A stretch of DNA of 14,776 bases. Origin: JAWLFI01 sp041685645. Its GTDB lineage: Bacteria; Bacteroidota; Bacteroidia; Chitinophagales; Saprospiraceae. A model generated the notes under the pieces. That model was not told where the DNA came from and did no database searches. It saw nothing but the letters and a program-made list of their open reading frames with translations. Below are positions 1 through 5,910 of this stretch, piece after piece. Each line of letters starts with the position of its first letter. Within the stretch, counting starts at the first letter, position 1. The translations under genes were made by a program, and so were the position numbers. The stretch lies in the NCBI GenBank assembly GCA_041685645.1, contig JAWLFI010000054.1, positions 1 to 14,776 on the forward strand. The letters run 5' to 3'.

Positions 1-394
1 AAGACAGGGTTTCTGCGAGCAGGGATTGGTGGGGCGGAATTAAGCGGCTATTTTCACAGTGCAAAAATAGGCAGGTAAAGCCCTCGAGATCCATTTTGGA
101 CTCAGCAGCTGTTTCGGTAGGGAAAACGCTTTGAAACATGGAAAGATTATCGTGATTGCCCACGACATGCCGGAAGGGAGTTGAGATGTCTTTCAGGGAA
201 TCAGCGTATTTTCGATAGATACTCACATGAGGTTCCTGCAAGCAAATGTCTCCTGTGTTGACTATTAGGTCCGGGTTTCGTTTTTCGGCGGCTTTAGCCA
301 GCTGCGCCCACCCTTGCCATGAGTCGCCTGCAGAAGAATCGAGAGTGTCTTCGGGCCCCGGAAGGTGTAGGTCGGTAACTTGAATAATTTTCAT
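1..394 (-). CDS. Calcineurin-like metallophosphoesterase, N-terminal part (runs off window)
   Basis: I translated this reading frame by hand from the ATG at 394 down to the window edge; 131 residues are visible with no stop. Seen: it starts MKIIQVTDLH, giving the D-x-H metal motif (D8, H10), then TGD (D49) and GNHD (residues 79-82). These are the first three metal-binding blocks of calcineurin-like phosphoesterases, in the usual order. The later His blocks (the GHxH region) lie outside the window. There is no signal peptide, so it is probably cytoplasmic. Known for the family: a two-metal centre hydrolyses phosphodiesters or phosphomonoesters. The start and spacing resemble the CpdA/Icc group of cyclic nucleotide phosphodiesterases, but the substrate cannot be read from this half. 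The ATG follows only a few bases after the U-tract of a terminator-like hairpin, so expression may depend on read-through or on a nearly leaderless message. Confidence 0.88.
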   Translation of the reverse strand, partial: MKIIQVTDLHLPGPEDTLDSSAGDSWQGWAQLAKAAEKRNPDLIVNTGDICLQEPHVSIYRKYADSLKDISTPFRHVVGNHDNLSMFQSVFPTETAAESKMDLEGFTCLFLHCENSRLIPPHQSLLAETLS

Positions 395-400
395 ATTCAA

Positions 401-441
401 AAATAAAAAAAACCCGAACAAATCGAAATTTGCCCGGGTTT
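401..441 (-). terminator. Rho-independent terminator-like hairpin (minus strand)
   Basis: On the minus strand AAACCCG (441-435) pairs with CGGGTTT (416-410). An inner stem CAAAT (432-428) pairs with ATTTG (423-419) around a 4-base loop, with a 2x2 internal loop between the stems. Eight consecutive U's (412-405) end the structure, then one A and five more U's. The T-run lies only on the minus-strand side, so it would stop transcription coming from the small secreted-protein gene at 502-843. It also sits just upstream of the metallophosphoesterase ATG (394), so it could act as an attenuator for that gene. Confidence 0.75.
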
Positions 442-483
442 ACCCTAACCTAAAAACTAATAACACCCAACACTACATTGGAT

Positions 484-497
484 GGGACTTGCGTCCC
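484..497. other. Small hairpin GGGAC-TTGC-GTCCC
   Basis: A perfect 5-bp stem with a 4-base loop lies a few bases past the stop codon of the small secreted-protein gene. No T-run follows it on either strand. It may protect the 3' end of the message or be chance. Confidence 0.35.
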
Positions 498-501
498 GTA
501 A

Positions 502-843
502 TTAAATACTCGGATGAATAAAACGAATCGTAAGATTATAATGAAATTTAGTCATTAAGTCGTTGACATCAATGGATGCATGATCCAATAACTGGAACAC
601 CATATCCTGCACCAGAGGATTGTCGGTGGTCACGGCAATCACTCTGATTTTGTGCTCAGAAGTCAGGACGAACTGGATTTTCACCTCGGCGCTTTCATTG
701 GGTCCGAGGATCTGCAGCACATCTTCTTTGATGATTTCCGTGATAGATTTTCTGAGGTGCGATTCGGGGTTGTTCGAGGCGTTCAAAAATGAGAAGGACA
801 TGAGTCCTAATGTCAATGTGAGAAATAAAATTTGGTTTTTCAT
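502..843 (-). CDS. Small secreted protein with TonB C-terminal-like pattern
   Basis: 113 residues. Residues 1-22 are a signal peptide: K3, then a hydrophobic run ending near NASNN. Residues 36-109 look like one compact domain. The pattern AEVKIQF...HKIRVIAV...NPLVQDMVFQLLDHASI...LTIRF resembles the TonB C-terminal fold: strand, strand, a helix after an 'NPLxxD' turn, then a final '(I/V)xIRF' strand. There is no transmembrane anchor beyond the signal peptide and no proline-rich linker, so it would not be a full TonB; small periplasmic proteins of this kind are common in Bacteroidota. The function is unknown and the fold assignment is inference from pattern. The gene has its own well-formed promoter at 891-921 and a downstream terminator at 401-441, so it appears monocistronic. 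Confidence 0.8.
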   Translation of the reverse strand: MKNQILFLTLTLGLMSFSFLNASNNPESHLRKSITEIIKEDVLQILGPNESAEVKIQFVLTSEHKIRVIAVTTDNPLVQDMVFQLLDHASIDVNDLMTKFHYNLTIRFIHPSI

Positions 844-890
844 AGCTTATGATTTTATGATCAGATTTTTATTTTGTTTCGTTCTTAACG

Positions 891-921
891 CAAAGGTAGA
901 TCAAGTTGTTTCAGGACGCAA
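891..921 (-). promoter_or_regulatory. Bacteroidota-type promoter for the small secreted protein
   Basis: Reading the minus strand, TTG (921-919) is followed after exactly 20 bases by TACCTTTG (898-891). This matches the TTG / TAnnTTTG (-33/-7) pattern of Bacteroidota promoters at an accepted spacing. Transcription would start a few bases further on, leaving a 5' leader of about 40 bases before the ATG at 843. Confidence 0.7.
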
Positions 922-1104
922 GCTTAAAGCTGTTAATGATATGTTAATGATTGCGTTAACTTATTGTAAACCAACGATTATAACATATATGAATATTTCA
1001 TATTGTTGGATAAAATAAGGTAAAAAGGGGGTTTTTTGACAAATGTCGATATTAGGGCAAATTAAATTTGGTAAGAATGACTTCGCCCTGTCTTAATGAA
1101 TGGG
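922..1104. other. Intergenic stretch; possible plus-strand promoter near 1035-1070
   Basis: No coding region is supported here. It is AT-rich. On the plus strand TTTG (1035-1038) and TAAATTTG (1063-1070, a perfect TAnnTTTG) are 24 bases apart, slightly longer than the usual spacing. The -7 box lies inside a short palindrome, CAAATTAAATTTG (1058-1070). A transcript from here would read rightwards into the element at 1111-1574, antisense to the gene at 1580-2998. The evidence is weak. Confidence 0.3.
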
Positions 1105-1110
1105 AATCTT
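1105..1110. repeat. Target-site duplication, left copy (AATCTT)
   Basis: Direct repeat AATCTT immediately outside the left terminal inverted repeat; identical to 1575-1580. Confidence 0.7.
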
Positions 1111-1121
1111 GAGTCTGCTCC
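1111..1121 (+). repeat. Left terminal inverted repeat (GAGTCTGCTCC)
   Basis: Perfect 11-bp inverted match to 1564-1574. The match looks like 13 bp only because the flanking AATCTT copies end in TT and begin with AA. Confidence 0.72.
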
Positions 1122-1284
1122 TCAAACCTTTTCATCATGAGAATGAGCTCTCGTTATTTATAGACCATACCAAATATTGTCGCAGGCTTAGATGAATTGT
1201 TGAATAACCAATGTTGAATTCCGGGCTAACACTTGAAATCCTTCAATGCCAAGAAAAAAACGAGGGAGGTATCAATAGACTCAT

Positions 1285-1518
1285 ATGTGTCTAGATCAAA
1301 ATAAGATAGTAACTGATGTTGGACGGGCTTTGAAGGATCTTTGCGGTAATTCATTTATGTTTCCTATCATTGCTGAGATGATGATAGCAAATGAACCGCG
1401 AAATCTTCGGTCCTACGGGCGAAAAATTCGAGATCGAGGGATAAGATGGCTGAGCGATCCCGAAGGAACCACGACGCGGAGGAGCCATAGCTACCTTGAG
1501 GAAAGATTTATTCGATAA
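1285..1518 (+). CDS. Doubtful 77-residue ORF inside the MITE-like element
   Basis: This is the only frame of any length inside the element: MCLDQNKIVTDVGRALKDL..., ending ...SYLEERFIR. I do not recognise it. It is rich in Arg and charged residues in its second half and has no clear signal peptide, membrane segment or DDE-type motif. A purine-rich GAGGGAGG (1262-1269) lies about 15 bases upstream, longer than normal ribosome-binding spacing and unusual in a window otherwise without such sites. It could be a decayed piece of a transposase or passenger gene, or simply chance. Confidence 0.25.
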   Translation: MCLDQNKIVTDVGRALKDLCGNSFMFPIIAEMMIANEPRNLRSYGRKIRDRGIRWLSDPEGTTTRRSHSYLEERFIR

Positions 1519-1563
1519 GGAAGATATTGTGTTTTGCAGCCATTCGGAATAGCAAGTGTCATC

Positions 1564-1574
1564 GGAGCAGACTC
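1564..1574 (-). repeat. Right terminal inverted repeat (GGAGCAGACTC)
   Basis: Exact reverse complement of 1111-1121. Beyond these 11 bp the two ends diverge, so the conserved tips are short. Confidence 0.72.
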
Positions 1575-1580
1575 AATCTT
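1575..1580. repeat. Target-site duplication, right copy (AATCTT)
   Basis: Identical to 1105-1110. Its last base is also the last base of the TAA stop codon (1582-1580, minus strand) of the neighbouring gene, so the insertion left that reading frame intact. Confidence 0.7.
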
Positions 1581-2998
1581 TAAAACTGAATTTGAACGAG
1601 TTTGAGAGACCCCTTGTATTCGCTCGGAACAATCATCTGAGTGGAGGAGTATTGATAAGCTTCTAAGAAGCGCAATTGGAGTTGTTGGTACTGGGTGCTG
1701 AGAATGCTCGTTCTGTTCACTTTCCCATCGCCAAAAATCTCGTAGGAGGAGGCGGTATTGTTTACTTTAACTTCATCATTAAATATAATGCGAATCATGG
1801 AGGGAGTGGAGAAAAGAAAAAAGGAAGAAAATAATCCGTTGTCGTCTTGAGAGAACTGCCGTTTGTTAATGACTTTGTTCCAATGAAAGTCGCCATCGGG
1901 ATGGATGGAAACCAGGAGTATGTCTTCATATACAAAATCTACCCAGCTGCCCCCCCGACTATACATATTGCGCTCTGCAAAGGAAGCCCGGCGTTGATAA
2001 ATTTTCACTACCTCTCCAATGAGAAGAATGCCACCATCTTCTCTAAGTATGGCTTGTTGGAGTTCTAATCCGTCGATGCCCCGCCCCCCCGATTTGGAGG
2101 CGCCCAGCATTTTCTGCTCTAACTCTTTGTTCCAGGGGTAAGAGGTGAATTTCACATCTGTATTCTCGGGTGAAAGGGTAAAGTGAAATAGTCCCTCGGA
2201 CTGGTCTAAGTTTCTTTTAGAGTAAAAGCCCACCACATTGAGCCGCGAGTGAGCTTCATCGTAGAGGACTTGTCCGCTATTCATTAGCAAATCTGAAGTG
2301 GGCACTTGATAGGATTTTATCTCGCTATCGCCTGATCCGGCATAGTAAATGACAAATTGGTGTTCTTCTCGACGCGACCTTTTATTGTCAACACTCAGTA
2401 CCAGATACAACTCGTTCTTTTGCGTCAACTCAACGCCCACAAAACTTTTGTCAAATTGTGCCTCCAGTTCAAATTCGCGTTCCCAACTGACAAAAGCTTC
2501 ATTATAGTCGTAACTGAGGATCCAGAGTTGGTCATTGGCGGTGGGCTGAAAAAAAAGTGCGTGGAGTCCATCCGTAGAGGTGGAGAATTTAAAACTACTT
2601 CCGAGGCGGGAAGACTTCAGCACAAAGTACGATTCCTGAAGCTCGGCGCGCAGATTGTAAATGTCGTGTACTACAACCGTCGTGTCGGATTCTCGAAAAG
2701 AGTAAAAGTGGTGAAATTCCTTCTGACCGGGCACGAGACCTATGGTCTTAGCACTTTTGTTGACCATGTGCAGCTCTTTGCTCCACTGCTTTTTCATTTC
2801 ACGATCAAAGGCGTGGATATCAATGCGACCTCTTTCTTCGAAATAAAGGAGGAGCTGCCCGTCGAATTGGCCGATAATTTCATAGTGGGTTTGGCTGCTG
2901 ATGTCCAAGGGGTTTGATACGACGACTTTTTGCCCCCTGGCGTAGGCCAGAGATAGCAAAAGGATGAGCAATACAAGTAGTCTGTCTTTGTGCATCAT
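1580..2998 (-). CDS. Secreted protein of unknown function, possible beta-propeller
   Basis: 472 residues from the ATG at 2998 (a second ATG follows directly at 2995). I chose this start because it begins a clean signal peptide (MMHKDR, a Leu/Ile-rich core, cleavage near ARGQ). The longer upstream frame would cover the divergent promoter and the start of the gene on the other strand. After the signal the protein is a series of beta-strand-like segments with turns such as the GQFDGQLLLYF region and GGILLIGE (about 322-329). A block near 359-381 (DILLVSIHPDGDFHWNKV) looks like a propeller blade of the kind that reports 'data series' in Bacteroidota surface proteins. No catalytic motif is seen, and there is no T9SS-type C-terminal domain; it ends KLVQIQF. 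It is probably periplasmic or outer-membrane associated. The stop codon abuts the MITE-like element. Confidence 0.8.
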   Translation of the reverse strand: MMHKDRLLVLLILLLSLAYARGQKVVVSNPLDISSQTHYEIIGQFDGQLLLYFEERGRIDIHAFDREMKKQWSKELHMVNKSAKTIGLVPGQKEFHHFYSFRESDTTVVVHDIYNLRAELQESYFVLKSSRLGSSFKFSTSTDGLHALFFQPTANDQLWILSYDYNEAFVSWEREFELEAQFDKSFVGVELTQKNELYLVLSVDNKRSRREEHQFVIYYAGSGDSEIKSYQVPTSDLLMNSGQVLYDEAHSRLNVVGFYSKRNLDQSEGLFHFTLSPENTDVKFTSYPWNKELEQKMLGASKSGGRGIDGLELQQAILREDGGILLIGEVVKIYQRRASFAERNMYSRGGSWVDFVYEDILLVSIHPDGDFHWNKVINKRQFSQDDNGLFSSFFLFSTPSMIRIIFNDEVKVNNTASSYEIFGDGKVNRTSILSTQYQQLQLRFLEAYQYSSTQMIVPSEYKGSLKLVQIQF

Positions 2999-3080
2999 GA
3001 TTTGTAAAACTATAAACGGTGTGTTTCTCAATTGTGTTTTGGTTATCGTAAATTTACAAAAAATCCTTCTGGCTATGGTC
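2999..3080. promoter_or_regulatory. Divergent intergenic promoter region (near-consensus boxes only)
   Basis: 82 bp separate two divergent start codons. Minus strand: TTG (3031-3029), 16 bases, then TAGTTTTA (3012-3005), one mismatch from TAnnTTTG. Plus strand: TAAATTTA (3049-3056), also one mismatch, with no well-spaced -33 box. Both genes must be started from here or from just inside each other, but the exact boxes are uncertain. Confidence 0.4.
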
Positions 3081-4115
3081 ATGAACCCGCTTATTGAGTG
3101 CATACCTAATTTTAGTGAGGGCCGCGATGAGAAGAAAATGGATCGCATCGTAGCGGCCATATCCGGGGTGAAGGGGGTGGAGCTGCTGCATGTAGATCGC
3201 GGGTATGATGCTCACCGAACGGTTGTTACATTTGCCGGACGCCCGGAGTTTGTGTTTGATGGGGCCAGGGCTGCCCTCCGCGCAGCTGTAGAGCTGGTAG
3301 ACATGCGCTCTCACAAAGGAGTTCATCCCAGAATCGGAGCGGTGGATGTCTGCCCTTTTGTTCCTTTGCGAGGAATGAGCAAAGAGGAGTTGGTTCCTCT
3401 TGTGCGGGATTTTTCTCGTCGTATTGCCGAAGAGCTCAATTTGCCCATTTATCTGTATGCTGATGCGGCACTTCGTCCGGATCGCAGGGAATTATCTCAA
3501 ATACGACGCGGGCAGTACGAAGGACTTGCTCAAAAAATGCAAGAAAGAAACGGACGTCCCGACTATGGTCCTATGGAATTTCAAGCGCACTGTGGAGCCA
3601 CTGCCATAGGCGTTCGCGATATTTTGGTTGCCTACAACGTGCATTTGACGACGCGGGATGTGGGTATTGCCAAAGAGATTGCAGCCGCCATTCGAGGGAG
3701 CGGCCGCACTGTCAGTGACTCAGGAGGAAAGCCATCTCGCATACCCGGCAAATTCAAAACCTTGAAGGCCATCGGCTGGATGATGGAGGACTACGGCTGG
3801 GCTCAGGTTTCGACCAATATTACAGATCTCTCAGACAGTCCAATGCACGAGGTGTACGAGGCGGTTCGCAAGGAGGCAAGAAGCAGGGGCGTGGATGTAC
3901 AAGGCTCGGAATTGATCGGTATAGCTCCAATGAAGGTGTTCAGCTCGGCCGCTGCATATTACAGCGGTGGGGAGCAAGTGTTGTCTGCGAAAAAGGCTTT
4001 ACAGAAGACTGTGAAAGCGCTGGGTTTAGATTATTTAGCGCCCTTTGAGCCCCGGGAGCGGGTGCTCGAATATCTCTTGCCTGAAATTTTGCCAGGGGAA
4101 AAGTTTTCCGATTGA
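3081..4115 (+). CDS. ftcD: Glutamate formimidoyltransferase (monofunctional)
   Basis: 344 residues from the ATG at 3081 (MNPLIECIPNFSEGRD); an in-frame ATG two codons upstream at 3075 is possible. The enzyme moves the formimidoyl group from N-formimidoyl-glutamate (histidine breakdown) to tetrahydrofolate. Seen: the family N-terminus ECIPNFSEG, and GVHPRIGAVDVCPF, in which His82 falls at the same position as the catalytic His82 known in the mammalian enzyme. Later come GATAIGVRDILVAYN and the C-terminal subdomain block STNITDL. Animal FTCD carries a second cyclodeaminase domain; here the protein ends after the transferase part, as in many bacteria. No hut genes (hutH, hutU, hutI) lie in the window, so it is not in a visible histidine operon. 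It is divergent from the gene at 1580-2998 and convergent with pth. Confidence 0.93.
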   Translation: MNPLIECIPNFSEGRDEKKMDRIVAAISGVKGVELLHVDRGYDAHRTVVTFAGRPEFVFDGARAALRAAVELVDMRSHKGVHPRIGAVDVCPFVPLRGMSKEELVPLVRDFSRRIAEELNLPIYLYADAALRPDRRELSQIRRGQYEGLAQKMQERNGRPDYGPMEFQAHCGATAIGVRDILVAYNVHLTTRDVGIAKEIAAAIRGSGRTVSDSGGKPSRIPGKFKTLKAIGWMMEDYGWAQVSTNITDLSDSPMHEVYEAVRKEARSRGVDVQGSELIGIAPMKVFSSAAAYYSGGEQVLSAKKALQKTVKALGLDYLAPFEPRERVLEYLLPEILPGEKFSD

Positions 4116-4292
4116 ACGTCCGGGTGCAGTGATATCGATGGGGAAGCGCGCGGAGCGCAAGAGCGCCAGGTGCCCGGAGGATCATCCGCCCGGGCGGATG
4201 AGTCTCGCAGTGATTTGTGAAAATCACGCAGAGACGGAACTCCGGAGGGGACCGACTCTGTGCCGGAGCACAGAGTGGCGCCCAAAAAATGA
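4116..4292. repeat. GC-rich multi-hairpin spacer between convergent genes
   Basis: This 177-bp spacer has at least three strong stems. 4182-4201 is a perfect 20-bp palindrome centred on CCCGGG. 4202-4235 abuts it: GTCTC/GAGAC, a 3x3 internal loop, then GTGATTT/AAATCAC with a 4-base loop. 4255-4276 has a 9-bp stem ACTCTGTGC/GCACAGAGT with loop CGGA. Smaller elements are TCCGGG (4119-4124) with CCCGGA (4173-4178), and GCGC-AAGA-GCGC (4155-4166). Bases 4141-4200 are 75% G+C by count, against 47-50% in coding lines I counted. No U-tract follows any stem on either strand, so these are not canonical terminators. The organisation resembles REP/BIME-type extragenic repeats, but one copy in one window cannot prove repetition. 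Confidence 0.6.
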
Positions 4293-4850
4293 TTAATTAA
4301 AAGCATTCATAGTATGTGTAAGTCCGATGCTGCAAAAGGAGAGAACGGCATCAGCTGCCCGGGGAATAGCTTCCTGAAGCACTTCGATCTCGTCGGGGGT
4401 CCATTCGCCGAGAACGAAGGGGATTTGTGCCCCTGTGGGAAAGTCGTTTCCAATGCCAAATCGCAAGCGGGCATATTTTGAAGTGTGCAGGCATTGTTCG
4501 ATGTGTTTGAGTCCATTGTGTCCGCCGGCGCTTCCCTTGCCGCGGAGTCGGAGGGTCCCGAGGGGGAGTGCGACGTCATCGACCAGGATGAGGATGCGAT
4601 CTACCGGGATTTTTTCCTTGCTCATCCAGTGGCGCACGGCATCTCCCGAGAGGTTCATGTAAGTGTTGGGTTTGAGGAGGATGATTCTGCGACCTTTGTG
4701 TTTGATATCTGCGCGCGCTCCTTTTGAGACATCCTGAAAGTCGACTTTCTTTTCAAGGGCGAGGTAATCGGCGATTTCGAAGCCAATGTTATGGCGGGTC
4801 TTAGCGTACTTGCTTCCGATATTTCCCAGGCCAACGACGAGGTATTTCAT
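4293..4850 (-). CDS. pth: Peptidyl-tRNA hydrolase
   Basis: 185 residues. It cleaves the ester bond of peptidyl-tRNA released from stalled ribosomes, recycling tRNA in the cytoplasm. Seen: the N-terminus MKYLVVGLGN places Asn10, and RHNIG places the catalytic His20, both at E. coli Pth numbering. KPNTYMNLSG gives Asn66 (family Asn68). DDVALPLG gives Asp92 (family Asp93, which activates His20). GSAGGHNGLK gives Asn112 (family Asn114). RFGIG and the FVLGEWTPDE block complete the family pattern. The length is normal. The gene is convergent with ftcD and divergent from the dehydrogenase. In many Bacteroidota pth follows the ribosomal protein L25 gene; that neighbour is absent here. Confidence 0.97.
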   Translation of the reverse strand: MKYLVVGLGNIGSKYAKTRHNIGFEIADYLALEKKVDFQDVSKGARADIKHKGRRIILLKPNTYMNLSGDAVRHWMSKEKIPVDRILILVDDVALPLGTLRLRGKGSAGGHNGLKHIEQCLHTSKYARLRFGIGNDFPTGAQIPFVLGEWTPDEIEVLQEAIPRAADAVLSFCSIGLTHTMNAFN

Positions 4851-4883
4851 GTGTTAAATTTTGTTCAGAGAGGGTAAATGTGG

Positions 4884-4891
4884 CAAAATTA
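4884..4891 (-). promoter_or_regulatory. -7 box (TAATTTTG) for pth
   Basis: On the minus strand TAATTTTG exactly fits TAnnTTTG and lies 33 bases upstream of the pth ATG, giving a leader of about 27 bases. No TTG is found at the matching -33 distance, so this is half a promoter. Confidence 0.42.
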
Positions 4892-4918
4892 TTTTAGTTT
4901 ACCTGAAAATGTATAGAA

Positions 4919-5869
4919 ATGATAGAACGAATACTGATTACAGACCGGGTTCATCCCATTGCAGTGGAAAGGTTAACGGCGGCGGGAATAGATGTGGACT
5001 ACCGAGCGGACCTGGATTATGAGACCTTTCAATCTTTGTTGCCCGAATACGATGGAGTGATCATCAACAGTCGATCGCCGATGGGGCGTGATAATATTTT
5101 GAGAGCGCGGCGATTGCGGCTGATTGGCCGACTGGGCTCCGGTCTGGATATCATCGACTTACCGACTGCAGAGGAGGAAGGCGTGGCAGTGATCAACGTG
5201 CCGGAGGCCAATTCAAATGCGGTGGCAGAGCACGCCATGGGTATGTTATTGGCGCTAATGAACGGGATTGTGGCTGCAGACCGAGAAGTAAGAGCCGGGG
5301 AGTGGAGCCGGGAAGTTCGGCGCGGTGTGGAGCTGGCCGGCAAGACGGTGGGATTGTTGGGCTATGGTCATACCGGTCGTGCGATGGCGCAAAAACTAAA
5401 GGGCTTTGATGTGCGGATAAAAGTTTTTGATAAATATAAGCAGCGTTTTGCTGAGGATAGTCGTATTGTAGGTGAATGCTCCCTACAGGAGGTGCAGGAA
5501 GACTCAGATATACTGAGTTTGCACCTACCTTTAACAGATGAAACGAAAGGAATGATCAACGCTCAATTTTTGAGCCGATGTAAAGAAGGAATGATTTTAG
5601 TGAATACCTCCCGCGGAAAGATTTGTCAAACTGCCGACATTTTGTCGAGTTTACAATCAGGACATCTTGCGGGTGCAGCCATAGATGTATTAGAGCAGGA
5701 AGGCAAAAAAGATTTGAGTTCAGAAAAAGAAAAGCTGTATCGAGCCTTGTTTGCCCAGGAAAACACAGTATTAAGTCCGCATATCGCCGGATGGACGGAA
5801 GAGTCGCTATACAAAATCGCTGATGCGATAGCGACGAAAATTTTGAATTTCGCCAACTTGAAGGGTTGA
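4919..5869 (+). CDS. D-2-hydroxyacid dehydrogenase (phosphoglycerate dehydrogenase-like)
   Basis: 316 residues, NAD-dependent, cytoplasmic. Seen: an N-terminal substrate-domain part (residues 1-95), then a Rossmann domain with GYGHTG (148-153, GxGxxG) and an acidic residue after strand 2 (D171) that selects NAD over NADP. The catalytic trio is Arg232 (NTSRGK), Glu259 (DVLEQEG) and His288 (LSPHIAGWT). The stretch between Glu259 and His288 and the HIAGWT motif resemble Bacteroidota enzymes annotated as D-3-phosphoglycerate dehydrogenase, the first step of serine synthesis. There is no C-terminal ACT domain, so serine feedback of the E. coli kind is not expected. SerC and SerB are not nearby, so another 2-keto/2-hydroxyacid substrate (glycerate, for example) remains possible. 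It starts in a 68-bp divergent gap with pth. Confidence 0.9.
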   Translation: MIERILITDRVHPIAVERLTAAGIDVDYRADLDYETFQSLLPEYDGVIINSRSPMGRDNILRARRLRLIGRLGSGLDIIDLPTAEEEGVAVINVPEANSNAVAEHAMGMLLALMNGIVAADREVRAGEWSREVRRGVELAGKTVGLLGYGHTGRAMAQKLKGFDVRIKVFDKYKQRFAEDSRIVGECSLQEVQEDSDILSLHLPLTDETKGMINAQFLSRCKEGMILVNTSRGKICQTADILSSLQSGHLAGAAIDVLEQEGKKDLSSEKEKLYRALFAQENTVLSPHIAGWTEESLYKIADAIATKILNFANLKG

Positions 5870-5910
5870 TTCGAAATATTATTTGGGGATATGAGAAGGT
5901 GTGAAATGAG

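Larger units (their letters stand above)
1111..1574. mobile_element. MITE-like element: 11-bp TIRs, 6-bp target duplication, 464 bp
   Basis: Seen: GAGTCTGCTCC at 1111-1121 has its exact reverse complement GGAGCAGACTC at 1564-1574. AATCTT lies immediately outside both ends (1105-1110 and 1575-1580). Terminal inverted repeats exactly bounded by a direct repeat are the footprint of DDE-transposase insertion. The 464-bp interior is too short for a full transposase and holds only a doubtful 77-codon frame (1285-1518). I infer a non-autonomous miniature element, or a remnant mobilised in trans by a related insertion sequence. I do not recognise the family from these ends. The right end falls at the 3' end of the gene at 1580-2998, whose stop codon shares its last template base with the target duplication. 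Confidence 0.72.

Noticed and set aside
620..1018. 132-codon plus-strand frame
   Set aside because: It is antisense to the small secreted protein and its promoter, and its translation resembles no protein family.
1440..1500. Riboswitch-like sequence (GGCTGAG...) inside the MITE-like element
   Set aside because: It lacks the conserved cores of the TPP, cobalamin or SAM classes, and no downstream gene on that strand would be controlled.
2357..2917. 186-codon plus-strand frame
   Set aside because: It is a shadow antisense to the secreted protein at 1580-2998, which has a signal peptide and a coherent strand pattern.
2964..3080. N-terminal extension of ftcD
   Set aside because: The family N-terminus (ECIPNFSEG) begins right after 3081, and with that start the catalytic His lands at position 82 as in known enzymes.
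2999..3160. N-terminal extension of the minus-strand gene at 1580-2998
   Set aside because: It would overlap the divergent promoter and the first codons of ftcD, and it puts 54 unlikely residues before a clean signal peptide.
4255..4292. Hairpin plus A-run as a terminator for ftcD or pth
   Set aside because: The AAAAAA at 4284-4289 gives U's before, not after, the stem on the minus strand, and no T-run follows on the plus strand.
4031..4306. Overlapping small frames on both strands across the ftcD-pth spacer
   Set aside because: They arise from GC-rich hairpin DNA and cross the ends of two certain genes; no family pattern is seen.
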